In this document: one piece after another, positions 34,682-47,300 of the stretch | Layout of the letters: every line of letters begins with the position of its first letter | Position numbering within the stretch: position 1 is the stretch's first letter | Assembly: GCA_947625465.1 (NCBI GenBank) | Contig: CANQOK010000002.1 | Span: 1 to 64,000 of the forward strand | Length of the DNA stretch: 64,000 nt | DNA from: an uncultured Lachnospiraceae bacterium | GTDB taxonomy: Bacteria > Bacillota > Clostridia > Lachnospirales > Lachnospiraceae | Direction of reading: 5' to 3' | Notes under the pieces: generated by a model | Told to the model about the DNA's origin: nothing | Seen by the model: only the letters and a program-made list of their open reading frames with translations | The model's database searches: none | Made by a program: the position numbers and the translations under genes

Positions 34682-36214
34682 TTAATAATCTGTTACAACA
34701 CCGTTTTTAATTTTACATACGTCCCATCTGTTACCGGACAAATCAGTCGGTACTTCATATTCATACGGTGTACTTCTTCCCGGTACATATACTTTTACGG
34801 TTGCACCCGACATGTTCATATGTCCGGAACCGGTAAAATCAATCACATAAAATTCATAGCTGCCTGCAATATCCGTAATGGTTGTAGTTTCCGGTCCATA
34901 AGAATTCGTGTCATCGGTATCCAGATTTGCCGCATTACTGATCTCATTTTCAAAAAATACATGAATATTTTCTCCTCTGCTGTCCTGCCCTTCCAGGTGA
35001 GAATCCAGATCACTGGGAGATGCGCCCCATTCCAAAACAATACGGATCTCTCCTTCCTTCAGCTCCGGTGTAACGACAAACTGCGGCATACTGCTTTCTC
35101 CCCATTGGTCGATCTCAAATTCTATAAATTCATTCACAAAACCTTCGCTCTCAATTTCTGCCAGATATGTTCCCTCCTCTAAAGTAGTTTCATATCTGCC
35201 ATTACTGTCAATTTCCACTTTTTCAAGAACCGGTCCGGTCTTATCTCCTTCTGCTCTGATATAAAGCGTACCGCCGGGAATTCCAGCTCCGGTCAATGCA
35301 TTTAGAACAATTCCTTCAATTTCAAACTGCTGTCCCGCAATATTTTCTTCGTTACCGTATTTTGGCACGATTTTATTCCATGCGTCCGGGGCAATTACAC
35401 CGTTTTCATCGCAGGCAACTGTAATCAGGCAGCGCTCTGCTTCAAATAGAATCACGTTCGAATTCACAGACCGGTCAAATTTTTTCGTTAAGCCCTGTAA
35501 CCGCAGTGCCTCCAGATCCTCATACCGAATCTGACTTTCAAAACCGCTGAACAGAACGGAAATATTGGTAAACGAGATCTCACAGGGCATTTTATCGTTT
35601 TCCGGTTCCCCGGTATCCATGTTAATGACAGTATTATTTTCATCCGTATTGTAATAAAAGAACAAAACATCACTCAGATTCTTGTGCGTAACCTGCGCCT
35701 GTCCATTCATCGTACTGACTGCAGCCATCCCATATTTGCGTGAGTAATCCTCCAACCGGTATTTTGCAATCTGAGATAACAAGGTCGTGTTTAATTCCAG
35801 CCGTACGCCATCTGTTTTTCCGCTTTCCTGATTTTCCCCGTCTTTCTGAGAATCTTCATTTCCGAAATACTGTATGTACATATCCTGCAATCGCTGAGAT
35901 CCGGTTTTTTCAATCCCGGCTTCCAGAATATTTTTTGCCTCATCCATTTGGCCCCGATAAATATAGATATCTGCCAGCATATAGTATGCTTCTTCATCCT
36001 GATCATTATAGCTGATTGCGTCCAGGTAAGAAGCGATTGCGTTATCCCAATCCTCTTCCGCTACAAATTTGTTTGCGGACATCATTTTTCTTTGAAACAG
36101 TTCCTCATTGGAATCCGTTCCGGTAGTCATAATAATGACCATAACGGCCAGGCCGCCAACTAAAACCGCCAGCACACATGACATTATCAAGATCAAGTTT
36201 TTTCTTTTGTCCAT
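34682..36214 (-). CDS. Anchored surface protein with TPRs and a DUF2135-like C-terminus
   Basis: 510 aa: uncleaved signal-anchor helix (about residues 8-30), then on the outer face two to three TPR helical pairs (NKFVAEEDWDNAIASYLDAI, AYYMLADIYIYRGQMDEAKN), a beta-rich middle, a carboxypeptidase-regulatory-like domain (about 300-370, GIVLNALTGAGIPGGTLYI) and a C-terminal DUF2135/YfaP-like domain (LEWGASPSDLDSHLEGQ). This last pattern is common in extracellular proteins of gut Firmicutes. Predicted extracytoplasmic scaffold of the secretion or signalling complex; no catalytic residues recognised. Confidence 0.72.
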   Translation of the reverse strand: MDKRKNLILIMSCVLAVLVGGLAVMVIIMTTGTDSNEELFQRKMMSANKFVAEEDWDNAIASYLDAISYNDQDEEAYYMLADIYIYRGQMDEAKNILEAGIEKTGSQRLQDMYIQYFGNEDSQKDGENQESGKTDGVRLELNTTLLSQIAKYRLEDYSRKYGMAAVSTMNGQAQVTHKNLSDVLFFYYNTDENNTVINMDTGEPENDKMPCEISFTNISVLFSGFESQIRYEDLEALRLQGLTKKFDRSVNSNVILFEAERCLITVACDENGVIAPDAWNKIVPKYGNEENIAGQQFEIEGIVLNALTGAGIPGGTLYIRAEGDKTGPVLEKVEIDSNGRYETTLEEGTYLAEIESEGFVNEFIEFEIDQWGESSMPQFVVTPELKEGEIRIVLEWGASPSDLDSHLEGQDSRGENIHVFFENEISNAANLDTDDTNSYGPETTTITDIAGSYEFYVIDFTGSGHMNMSGATVKVYVPGRSTPYEYEVPTDLSGNRWDVCKIKNGVVTDY

Positions 36215-36239
36215 TTCTTTTCTCCTTTACTTAGCATTT

Positions 36240-36344
36240 TTAAAATTTTTTCTTCCACCTGTTCAATAATGCCACGACAAGAATAAATATAATCGTTGCT
36301 GCAGCAAGAATGACGATTCCTGCAATCATATAGTTCTGACCCAA
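36240..36344 (-). CDS. 34-aa single-pass membrane peptide of the T7SS block
   Basis: Short frame with TTG start at 36344 and TAA at 36240. GGAGG lies eight bases before the TTG (an ATG at 36329 would shorten it to 29 aa with a poor ribosome site). The peptide has a short polar N-terminus (GQNY), one hydrophobic helix (IAGIVILAAATIIFILVVALL) and a basic tail NRWKKKF, giving N-out/C-in topology. It sits between the second kinase and the TPR protein. The size and place recall small membrane subunits of secretion machines, but homology is unknown. Confidence 0.6.
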   Translation of the reverse strand: MGQNYMIAGIVILAAATIIFILVVALLNRWKKKF

Positions 36345-36359
36345 TTATTTTTCCTCCGG

Positions 36360-38255
36360 TTAAAAATACTTACGTCTCAGTTCTTCCAGTCTCTGTATAT
36401 TATCGCTGCCTTTTGGTTCCCGCTGTTCTTCCGGTGTATTCTGATACATCATAAGCCCTTCATTTGTATATTTTGACGCGTTTACAGCATCCCCCATGTT
36501 TTCATAAGCAAAAGCCAGATTCATACTGATTCTGTAATCCCAGTTTTCCCGTTCCAGCTTTTTCAATAAATCTATGCTGTTTTCATATTCCTTCAGCGCC
36601 CTGTAGCAAATTGCAAGATTTAAGTTATCATTTAATGTCGCGTAGCTTTTCTCTGTAATTTTTATATAACATTGCTTTGCCATGACATAATATGCCGACT
36701 CATCCCGCTCCTTAATCCCCGGCTGGCTGCCTGTCTGCATATACGCATTCCCCAGCTTTCTTAAAACGCCGATACTGCTTTCTAATTCCTCGGCCTGTTC
36801 CAGATATGCAATCTGTTTCTCATAGTTTGAAACTGCCGCGGCAGAATCTCCTGCCAGTACAAGCAAATGAATGCGGCTTCTCTGATCCAATTCCGACTTC
36901 AAGATACTGTCAATTAATTCTAACGCTTCCGTGTACAACTGATTGTGTACCAGCAATTCACTCTGCACATAATTAATGTCCTTATCCGCAATTCCCGCAT
37001 TCCGAATTACTTCCAGTTCCGCTTCCGCCTCCTGCATCCGGTCATCCCGTACCAGAGCAACAATATAATCTCTGTAATAAGTTCCATAAGCTGCTATGTC
37101 GGAAATCCCTTCAATCGCTTTCTGATAATACCAGACCGCATCCGCATAATCCTCTTCCGCAAAAAAGCTTTCACCCATTGCATGAAAAATCTGGATCTGC
37201 ATATCCGCATTTTTTTCAAGCATCTCCATATATTGCCCGTTATTCAGGATTTCAAATCCTATATTCTGCATATTCAAATAATCTTCGCCCTGATAACAGG
37301 AGAAAAACCGCGCCTGCTTTTCTTCAAATTTCTCGGTAACCGTTAGAAAATATCCCTGTACGATCAGCCAAATTCCAAGTCCCATAACTCCCACATACAA
37401 GAATATGGTACTAAGCGTCCCCAGCAGATATTTTTTATACTCTCTGGTATGTTTTCGTATGGTCAGAACTGCCTGCAGCATTTGTTCCATATTTTCATAC
37501 CGATCTTCTATCGAGAGCTGCATGGCTTTATCGATGATCATGGAAATTCCTTCCCCATAGGGAAGCGTCCAACAGGATAACGGCACCATCTGTTCATATG
37601 GATTTGCCGGCGCCGTCCCGGTTATCAGATGGTAAAAAACAGCCCCCAGGCTATACATATCACTTCGCCCGTCAAGCTGAATATATCGATATTCCTGATG
37701 ATCCATAAACAAATAAGCCTTTGTATACTGTTCAGGCGACGCATACGGCAGCGTAATCCCGCTGATCTGCGAGCTGTCATCTCCGTCCAGAGACACATTA
37801 AAATCGATCAGACAGACATTATCCTTTTCTGTTATCATGATATTGGCAGGTTTTATATCACTGTGGATGATTGGCGGGGTCTGTCCATGCAGATAAACCA
37901 ACACTTCGCATAACTGTCTCAGCCATTTCAAAAGACGCTCTTCTTCAATCTGACAGCCTGCTTTTATATAAGACTCCAGATCGTTCCCTTCTATATAGTC
38001 CATAACCGTATAAACCTGATTTCCGCGCTGGATAAAGTCATAGACCTGGGGAAGATATGTATGTTTCAGTTGTTTCAGGATATCCACTTCAGTCCGTACA
38101 TTGATTCTCCCGACAAAATTATCCTTGATTTTTTTTACTACGACATACTTTTCCAAACGAAGATGATAAGCCAGATAAACACTTCCTGTCCCGCCGCTTC
38201 CGATCATCTGAATAATCTGATAAGTATTGTCAATGATTTCCCCATTACTAAGCAT
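36360..38255 (-). CDS. Ser/Thr protein kinase with TM and TPR region (non-RD variant)
   Basis: 631 aa: N-terminal kinase domain (about 10-270) with glycine loop IGSGGTGSVYLAY, Lys in YVVVKKIKD, and catalytic loop HSDIKPANIM. The metal site reads LIDFNVSL, so Arg of HRD is Ser and Gly of DFG is Asn; both catalytic Asp residues remain, so it is a non-RD kinase that may not need loop phosphorylation. A membrane helix follows (about 285-305), then TPR-type repeats outside the cell (about 340-610). It may take the place of the pseudokinase EssB, which no other gene here clearly encodes. Confidence 0.85.
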   Translation of the reverse strand: MLSNGEIIDNTYQIIQMIGSGGTGSVYLAYHLRLEKYVVVKKIKDNFVGRINVRTEVDILKQLKHTYLPQVYDFIQRGNQVYTVMDYIEGNDLESYIKAGCQIEEERLLKWLRQLCEVLVYLHGQTPPIIHSDIKPANIMITEKDNVCLIDFNVSLDGDDSSQISGITLPYASPEQYTKAYLFMDHQEYRYIQLDGRSDMYSLGAVFYHLITGTAPANPYEQMVPLSCWTLPYGEGISMIIDKAMQLSIEDRYENMEQMLQAVLTIRKHTREYKKYLLGTLSTIFLYVGVMGLGIWLIVQGYFLTVTEKFEEKQARFFSCYQGEDYLNMQNIGFEILNNGQYMEMLEKNADMQIQIFHAMGESFFAEEDYADAVWYYQKAIEGISDIAAYGTYYRDYIVALVRDDRMQEAEAELEVIRNAGIADKDINYVQSELLVHNQLYTEALELIDSILKSELDQRSRIHLLVLAGDSAAAVSNYEKQIAYLEQAEELESSIGVLRKLGNAYMQTGSQPGIKERDESAYYVMAKQCYIKITEKSYATLNDNLNLAICYRALKEYENSIDLLKKLERENWDYRISMNLAFAYENMGDAVNASKYTNEGLMMYQNTPEEQREPKGSDNIQRLEELRRKYF

Positions 38256-38294
38256 GTCCTGTATCGTACCTTTTTCCGTCTTTTCCTATTTTGA

Positions 38295-38347
38295 AATAGG
38301 GGTCTGATACATTGGTCAGCAAGGCTGCCCGATGCACGGCCCCTATT
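38295..38347 (-). repeat. Long imperfect hairpin between the giant gene and the second kinase
   Basis: AATAGGGG (38295-38302) pairs with CCCCTATT (38340-38347). The inside continues pairing (CATTGG with CCGATG; CAGC with GCTG) to a three-base loop, giving a roughly 50-nt stem with internal mismatches. No T tract and no riboswitch consensus I recognise. Probably an RNA element that adjusts kinase expression relative to the giant gene upstream. Confidence 0.6.
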
Positions 38348-38376
38348 CATCAAGTTATCCGGTTTTTATCTATGAA

Positions 38377-41300
38377 TTATACTGCCGGCACTTCTGCAAC
38401 TCTCTTTCTTCTCTTTATCAGAATGAAGATAATGATGCCAATTACCAAAAGCACTCCAATAATTGTTCCGATCAACAGCGGTGTGTTGTTGATAAACTGA
38501 ATAAATGGATTGGAAGATACCAGAATTCTTACTTCCTGTATCATTTCATTATTTGCAACATCCGTTACACGAACGCGAACTGTCTGGAATCCGTTATACT
38601 CGGTTGCCATAATAGTAACCCTGCCGGAATTTCCTCCAAGCTCAGCGATCTGTTCCTGGGTATAGGTTGTAACTTCACCAATTACCTCTCCGTCATCGTT
38701 TCGCCGTTCTATCACGATCGATTGGATTGCATTGACATCGGAGTAATCAATTCTGACTTCCGTATCCACATCATAGCTTTCGCCATCCTTTACACCGGAT
38801 AAAATTACTTCCGGTTTTACATTATCGACTGTAAAGCTGATTGTCTTTCCGGTTACTGCGTCCTCATTGGAAATCAGTGTTGCATTGTCTCCAAATAAGC
38901 TGTCATCCGCATCATCCTTCGTCAGAACCTGAATCCGATAAGTACCGTTCTGTGCAAATACAGAGTTAAAGATTGTACATGCATATTCTTTCCAGCCATC
39001 GTCTCCGTCTGACTTCAGTTCCCACAGATAGTCCGTTCCCTCTGTCAGTACAATCTGTTCATTCAGACTGTTAAAGATTACAACCTGATGTCCGGTAATT
39101 TCATCACAGTTGGTAACAACAATAACCAGATTATCGTCCACCGACTGAATATACTGTCTGTTCACAAGATCTGCCAGATAAGAATTCTGTTCATAATCAT
39201 AAGCTGATCCATTCCGGTTAACGGAAAATCTTACCGTCTCGCTGGTCTCTCTGCCTGCCCGGTCTGTAACGGCTACATGTATCACATAAATACCGTCATC
39301 CAGGTGATTCGAACTGTCCGCATCATCTGTAAATCTGATGTTATACCCGGCGATTTCATTTACCGTAGTTGGTGTGATCTCCGGCGTCCAGTTTACAACG
39401 GTTCCGGACAAGGTTGTCAGCCTCGTGCTGATCATACCGGATTCATTACCGGAGTTTACATCCGTGTACACAAACTCGAAATCAATATCTCCCTTATTTG
39501 CTACATTATTATTATTCGCATTGATATTATGCGTCAGCACCGGGTTGATATTATCTACCGTGAATTCCGGCGACGTATAATTTTCCGCTGCCCTTCCTGC
39601 CTGGTCCGTATAGGAAATTGTAAATGTATAATCTCCGTCTTCCGCAAATGTCAATACTGCAGTATGGATATCACCATTATTGGACCATACCGGGGTCATT
39701 TTCTGATTTCGGTACTGAATTATTCCATTTAACTCTCTGGTTGCCTGAATCATTACATCGGAATCCTTGAAATTATGCTCCGTAAGGGTTACCGTTACCA
39801 CATTCGCCTGCTGCGTAATGCTTGCGGCCGCATCCGTTTTAATCGTCGGATTCGTGTTATCTACCGTGAATGCCTGCGTTGCTGCTCCGGTATAGGTAAT
39901 ACTTGTGCATTCGTTATCCGCAGCATCTTTCAATTTCATATCTACCGTATAATCTGCATCATCCGCAAACCGATAAGTTGTGGTGTAAGTTGTTCCATCG
40001 CCGTTTTCAATTCTTGCATTGTTTCTTTCCGTCCAGTTCAGCGCGGAACCGTTAATCTCACTTCTTACTTTGTCCTTAGTAATAATCAGGGTATACGCAG
40101 ACGGGTCAAAATTCCGTTCTGTTACTGCAATCGTTGTCGTCCGTGCGCGATTAAAGAATGTTCCGTAACCTCCAACATCATTATTGTCGTAAGACACATT
40201 GATAACCGGCGCAGTTATATCTATCCGCAGAGGCAGAGTTACCGTATTCATGACATTTCCGGCACTGTCTACCGCATCTAATACAACCTCTACATGGTTA
40301 CTGTTAAACTGATTTGCCGGTACCCGGATCGTTCCGTTATAGGTATGTGCCTCCCGCAGCATGGTCTGCGTTGCGCTCGTTTCGCTGGCGCCGTACCTTC
40401 TTAATACATCCCGCAGTACATTCGCCGTTACCGAATCGGATTCATAACCCGTGTCCTTATTTACAATCTTGTAGGTTACCGTTCTTAATCCCGACGTTAC
40501 CTGATTTATAATGGGATCTTCCACATTAAAGGTTACGTTTACGCTGCCCTTATAAATACCATTGGTAATCGGTTCTGCCTGAATCGTCGCTCTCGGGCTG
40601 TCCAAATCTCCTAGCGGTTTTCTTCCATCCAATACCACGCCATTGGAATTGATATAAGTTACATTTCCGGCATAGTCCGTAATTCTCAGATAAACGATCA
40701 GGTTTTCATTGACATTGCTTCTCGGCGTCACTTCAAACAGAACATTCGTATATGTAGTCGTGTTAACATTATTCGCAAAGATTCTCCATCCGTTCGCCGC
40801 TCCGGCTTCATCGCTGTTCGCATAAATCTCACTGGTTCGCAGATATTCTATCGTCTGAATTCTGCTGGTCGTATTAACCTGATCTTTCGCTGTATCATCC
40901 AGCGTTATGGAAATGCTCTGTGTCTGGTTGGTAAATAAACCATATGTTATTCCTCCCAGGAAGCGGTTCCAAGTACCCAAATTACCGATCTTTATACTAC
41001 CGGTAATTCTGGTTCTGTCTTTCTTTACGGTTACGGATTTCGTTACCGTATTGCCCGCTTTATCTGTCACCTCCACCGAAATGGTATAATCTCCTTCCGG
41101 CAGGTCCGAAGCAGCAACCGTAATGCTCTGTGCCTCTTCCGGAGTCATAACCTTGCTGTAATCTCCGGCAGACTTTGAATACTGCGGCAGCTCGGTCACA
41201 TTTCCTGCGTAGGTCATGTAGGTCCTGATTTCGGACAGTCCTGCGAATGCGTCTGATGTCTGTACGCCGATCGTCAGATTCTGGTTCGTCCAGATATTGT

Positions 41301-44300
41301 CCTTCTCATACGTCAGAGCCAGATCTGCCCGGGTCTTATCCAGTACCATACCGTTGGAACGGATCCACCTGTAATTCCCGGCTTGATCCGTGATCTTTAC
41401 ATATACGATAAAGTTTTCTTCACTGGAAATTACAACTGAATCTCCTGCATTCTTACCGGTAACAACAACCAGCTCTTTCGATTCTTCCTGTTCCAGAGCT
41501 GCCCGTCTTTCTTCTGCTTCAGTTTCAGACAGATCATCGCTTGTCCTGAAGTATTCAATTTTTTCAATTCCACTGTTTTCCGCAGTCGTCAGATTATTAT
41601 CGTCACTGCTTAGATCAACTGTAATTTGATTCTTTGCAAATAAGCCGAAGGTAACGTCATCATATCGATTTTCCCAGGTTGACGAATCAAAGCTGTATTT
41701 GTCATCTCTGCCTGTCGCAGCAACAATCTTTCCATTCGGAATTTTTTGGTCACGTTTAACGGTTACGTAATCTTCATAATAGTTGCCTGCTTTATCCATT
41801 ATTCCAATACGGATCCGATAATTGCCTTCCGCTAATTCACTGGTCGGAATGCTTATGGTCTTAGCGTTGCGATCCCGTTCCATTTCCTCGCTTTCGCTTA
41901 CATAACCGTGGTTTGTCAATTCAACCGGAGCCTTTTCACCTTCATCTTTATATACGTGATATTCTTTAATACCGGCTAAATCATCATTTACAACAAAGGT
42001 AATGGTTCCGTCTTTATAACTCCATACATTATCCAGATTTGTTCCGTCTTCTGTCAGATAAGATTTGGATACAACGGTTGGCCTTGTACCATCCACAACA
42101 ATACCGTCAGAAGACAAATATGTTACATTTCCTGCCTTATCGGTTAGTCTTGCGTAAACAACGTACTCCTGGGTCGGATCAATCTCGAATGTTATGCTGA
42201 TTGTTTCCGTTGAGCCTTTTACATATGTCTCTTCCCATTTTCCTTCTGTTGCTTCTGCAAATTTTGCAGCATCTTCCGGATTATATAATCCTGCCAGTTC
42301 TCTGGCCTCTTCCTCTGTGACTGTAAAGTAGGAAATCGTCATTTCCGTCTCACCTGAAGTTTCGTTGACTTCTCCATTTTGAGGAGCAGTTCTTAAATCT
42401 TCTGCGGAAATCTCTACCTTAGTGGCAAGATTATAAAATCTTCCATACCCAAACTTCAGATCAATACCGGATACCACATCACTCCATTCATTTTGGGCAA
42501 TCTTAATCTTTCCGGTAACATTCGTAAAGTCTTTGCAGACAGTAACTGACTGTGTCGCTGCCACATTACCTGCCTTATCGGTTACAACAACATATACTGT
42601 ATGTTTTCCTTCCGGTATATCTTCCGGAGCAATTTCAATTTCTTCTGTTTCTTCGGAAGTCATAACCTCTTTGAAGTCATCGGCATCCTGGCAGTATTTC
42701 TCCAACCGATTGGTTTCCTCATCCATATATACATTAATGGATGACAGCCCTGCGAATGCGTCCGTTGTTCGTATACCGATCGGCAGATTCTGATTCGTCC
42801 AGATATTGTCCTTCTCATAGGTCAGCGTCAAATCTGCCGGAGTCTTATCCAGTACCATGCCGTTGGAGCGGATCCATGTCACATTGCCTGCATTATCCGT
42901 AATCTTCATATATACAATGAAATGTTCCTCCGCGGTAATCGTCAGGGTTCCCTCTGCAGCACTTCCTTTTATAACTGTCAGTTGTCCGTCAGCAGCTTTC
43001 TCCAGTTCTTCCCTTCTTGCTTCTGCAGCTTCCTCGGTCAGCACATCTTCTGTCCTGAAATATTCGATCTGTTTGATTTCACTGTTCTCCGCAGCTTCCT
43101 CATCCTTGCTTGTAAATGCTACGGTTATCTCTTCTTTTGTGAACAGCTCGTACTGAGGATCTTCCTTATAACTGGTCCATACCTCGCTCTCGCCAAATAT
43201 GCCATCCGTCTTTGCCTGCATGGTTCCGGTCGGATCTGTCTTATCCTTCTTTACGGTAACAGCAGTTCTGGCTACGTTTCCTGCCCAGTCTGTTACCTGC
43301 ACCTCGACAATATAGTCTCCTTCGGGAAGTTCTTCTGCCGGGATATAGTAATCATCCAGATCCTCACTGTTATATTCCAGTTTTTCTTCCACATCATAAG
43401 TAATTGTCTTATGCTCTTTTCCATCAATAAAATATTTGATTTCTTTAATGCCGGAACGATCGTCGCCTGCTACATTGTGGATCGGAAGTTCCTCATTTGT
43501 CCAGTCATCCTTTGCATACTTAAGGTCTGCCGTCGGATAATTAGTATCCTTCTTTACATGAATCTCACTCGGATCACTCTTATTATCAGAATTATCTGTT
43601 GCTTTTACACGAATTATATAATCGCCGTCTTCCAATCCTTCTAACGGAATTGTAATCTTATACTGGCTTATAACCTCCTTAATGATCTCATTCTGGCTGC
43701 TTTGTACAGAATACTTACTTACGTCAAGCGGAACAGCGATTTCTTCATCGCCATCCTTTGTCACTTTTTCAACGGTATAATCCTTAATACCGGCTGGAGT
43801 ATCTGTGATCGTAAATACAATATTTTCTTTATCTTCATTATTGGTCCAAGTATTATTATCCCTGTATTCAGTTGTAATTGTTGGTGCCGAACTGTCAACT
43901 ACCAGTCCGTTAGAGGACAGATAGGTAACGTTGCCTGCCCCGTCCGTTAATCTTGCATAGATAATGAATGCTTCATCCGGATCTACTTTCAGACTGCCTT
44001 CAGAATAAATCCATTTTTCTTCCTCCAGCTTCTTTAACTCATCTGCTTCCGTAATCCGGTCCGTTGTCTTATAATAAGCAATCTTAACCTCACCTGATGT
44101 TTGATTGACGCCAGTTAGCGGACTATCATCACTGGTAATATCTACCTCTACCTGTTTCTGGTAGAATAGGCCAAACGTAATTGTCTTAAGCAAGTCTTCC
44201 CAGGCATTATTCTCATCAATCCTTATCTGTCCTGTTGGAGCCGTAATGTCCTTCTTGACTTCTACAGAATCCTTCCATTCGTTTCCTGCTTTATCCACTA

Positions 44301-47300
44301 CCCTTACTAAAATAGTGTAATGCCCTTCCGGCAGTTCTTTCAGGGAAAAGGATTTATCATAGGGCTCTTTCGAGACTTCGTTTTTCTCATCTAAATAACT
44401 ATCTAATAGCGTCTCTTCGCTTTCCCCGTCAAAAATTCTAACGACCTTAACTTCCTTTAACCCTACAGCTACAGCCTCTTCATTATCACCGGCAGTTTCA
44501 TCTTTCGCAGTTATATGAATTGTGGCATCTTCGTCGTTTGTCCAATTTCCGGCTTTTCCATATTCTATCTCCAAGGCACCCTTAGTCGAATCTACAAACA
44601 AACTGCCAGAACGCAGCCAGGTAATATTTCCTGCTTCATCTGTAATTTTTGCATAAACAATATATTTTTCATCCTTATCAAGAATGATTTCGCTGCCCTC
44701 AGTATATGTTTCTAAACCTAATGATTCTGCTTTATTCTCAAGTTCCGCTTCCTCGATTTCTTCACTTGAAGTAAAATACTGAATCTTTACATTACCACTA
44801 ATTCCCTCCGGATTACTTCCAACATCTTCGGCAGATATTTTTACTGTAAATTTTTGCGCAAATAGTATATCTGTATTCTTATCACTTGTTGACCAGGTTT
44901 TCTCACCTTCAAAGTTTCCGGTCGCATTCTCTGCTTTAGATACTGTAATCGTTCCTTCCGGCGGGGTCGTATCAAATAAGATGCCGTCTGAAGTACAATA
45001 AATTACATTACCGGCCCTATCTGTCACCTTATAGAATGCTGCATATTTGTTATCTTCCGTTCCGTCTTCTTTCCAATCCGGTTTAATTGCTTTTGTAATT
45101 GCAAGTGCACCTTCTTCAACATCCTTCAATGATGTCCAGTTACCCTCAGACGCACTTTCCAAGGCAGCAACAGTATTAATATCTTTTGCAATATCATTTG
45201 TTAAAATACTTTCTTCTACCGATAAGATACCGCTTGCTGCATATCCATCTTTTTTCGGATCTGAAAATGTAAGATTAAATGTCGGTACTTCATTTGTCAC
45301 ATTTGTATTAAACCCAAAGGGAGTAAATGTATTCAATACATTATCCTGTCCTTGATTCTCTTTACCATTAAATGATACCGTAATCTTTGCCTCAGGCTCA
45401 GTGACATCATAGGAGAATTTCTTCTGTTCTACACTAATATTACCCGCTTTATCTTTTGCCCATATGATTATCTGATACTGATTATTGGTTTCTAGCTCTC
45501 TTGTACTGTCCCAACTGTAAACGCCACTTGCTTCCTCCAACTTTGTAGCAGTATTCTCATATTCCGTTAGTGTATCCTCTGTAATTTCATCAGAAAGAAT
45601 CTCTTCATTTTTCAACAATTTAATGTAAACATTCTGAACTCCACTTTCACTATCTGTTACCGTTACATTTTTTAATTCGACATCCTCATTTACCCAAGCA
45701 CCATCTTTTACTTCAGAACCCGTCTCATTTAATAACAACTCATTTATATCCATTTCCGGGCTGACCGAATCTTTATAAATTATAAATGTTAATTCTTTTT
45801 TATTTCCGGCGTTATCTTCAATTATAATTGTATACTTATTTTCTTTATCTTTTATATTTTCCAGTTTTGCCGTATATTTGCCTTCCTCCTCTGAGCCAGC
45901 AAATGAAGTCCCTGTCTCTTGGCATTGAACAGATTTAATTTTACTCGTCTCATCGGAAGCTTCGATTTCTACTGTAACTTTTTCTACATCTTTCTTTACA
46001 TAATACTTGGAGTCTATTTCATTTATTTTCCCATCTTCTGTAGAAACTGTAAAATTATCATTATCATAAGTCGGCGGATCTACATCAATTTGTACGGTTT
46101 TTGTTATCGCATCTGCAGTACGGTTACCCACAGCATCAACCGCCCATACATAGAATGTATAAGTTTTAGTTTCTTTTGTAGGAACAGAATACTTTCCATT
46201 TTCAGCCTCTTCTGCACTTTCGAATTTATCTTCAGTTGCTACATAATAAGTAACCGGCCCTGAGGCGTCCTCGGTGGTAAGCTCCATTTTAAGCTCTGCA
46301 TTATTAACCCATACCTCCTGATCTGTTACATCATGATCAGTACCTTCTATTACTTTTACTGTAAATTCCGGCGCGGTATTATCAATTACAAATTGAACTG
46401 TTTTTGCATCTGCACTCTCATTTTCTGCATTATCCACTGCCCACACATGCAGATAGTAAGTACCGTCGGTTTTTTTGGTAGTATCGAGAGTCAAAACTGA
46501 GTATTGTTTCACTTCATCATATTCCAATGTTTCTAATGATGCTTCTGTAAATTTAGGTTCTGTTTCGTTCTGGTCAATTATATACCGGAATTCTTTTACC
46601 CCGCTCAACTTATCTTCAGCCTTTATCTGAAAGTACTTGGTCCCATTTAACGTTGTTCCGCTTACTGCCGTTTCACACTTCTCATCCGAATATAATGTAA
46701 TTTCTCTATTTGTCGGTTTTGTAGTATCTACTTTAAATCCGGAAACCTCGCCGGTTCCTTCGTTTCCTGCAAGGTCACTAATCTTGATTGTAAGATCCGC
46801 ACCCGTTTCTTCTGTCTCTGTAACCGTAACCTTACCAGTATATTCTTTATTATCATCTCCAGTTACAGTTCCGCCTGATACCTCCAGTGTTTCATCCCCA
46901 GACCCAGACTTTAAGCCGGAAACCTTCACATCTGCCTTTACATCCGATTTAAATCCAGATATCTTATCATTTGCCGTTATTGTTATTTCTCCATCTTTAT
47001 GCCAGTCCTCCAGTCTTCCATCTACAGAAGTCGTAATAGTTGGTTTTTCTTTTTCAATTTTTACAGTTACAGTCTTTGTTGACGTATTCCCCAAGGTGTC
47101 TTTCGCTGTAATTGTCACCTCATAAACAACCCCTGTATTATCCTTACAGGTTAACGAAATAGAGTCGCCCTCTTTATTCAAAGATTTTGATTCTTCTGTT
47201 GTTTCAGTTTTTCCTTCTTCCGTAGTTTTAAGAACGTACGAAATATCCTGCACACCGCTCCCCTCATCTTCAGCACTTACCTGTAAACTGACATCTTTGT

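Noticed and set aside
38295..38347. The intercistronic stem considered as a riboswitch
   Set aside because: No conserved core of a known riboswitch class was recognised, and the stem is a single imperfect hairpin inside an operon. Kept as a structured repeat only.
40980..45000. Regular repeats in the giant gene considered as a CRISPR or satellite array
   Set aside because: The period (about 725-1010 bp) follows protein modules and the DNA between units is diverged coding sequence in one frame.
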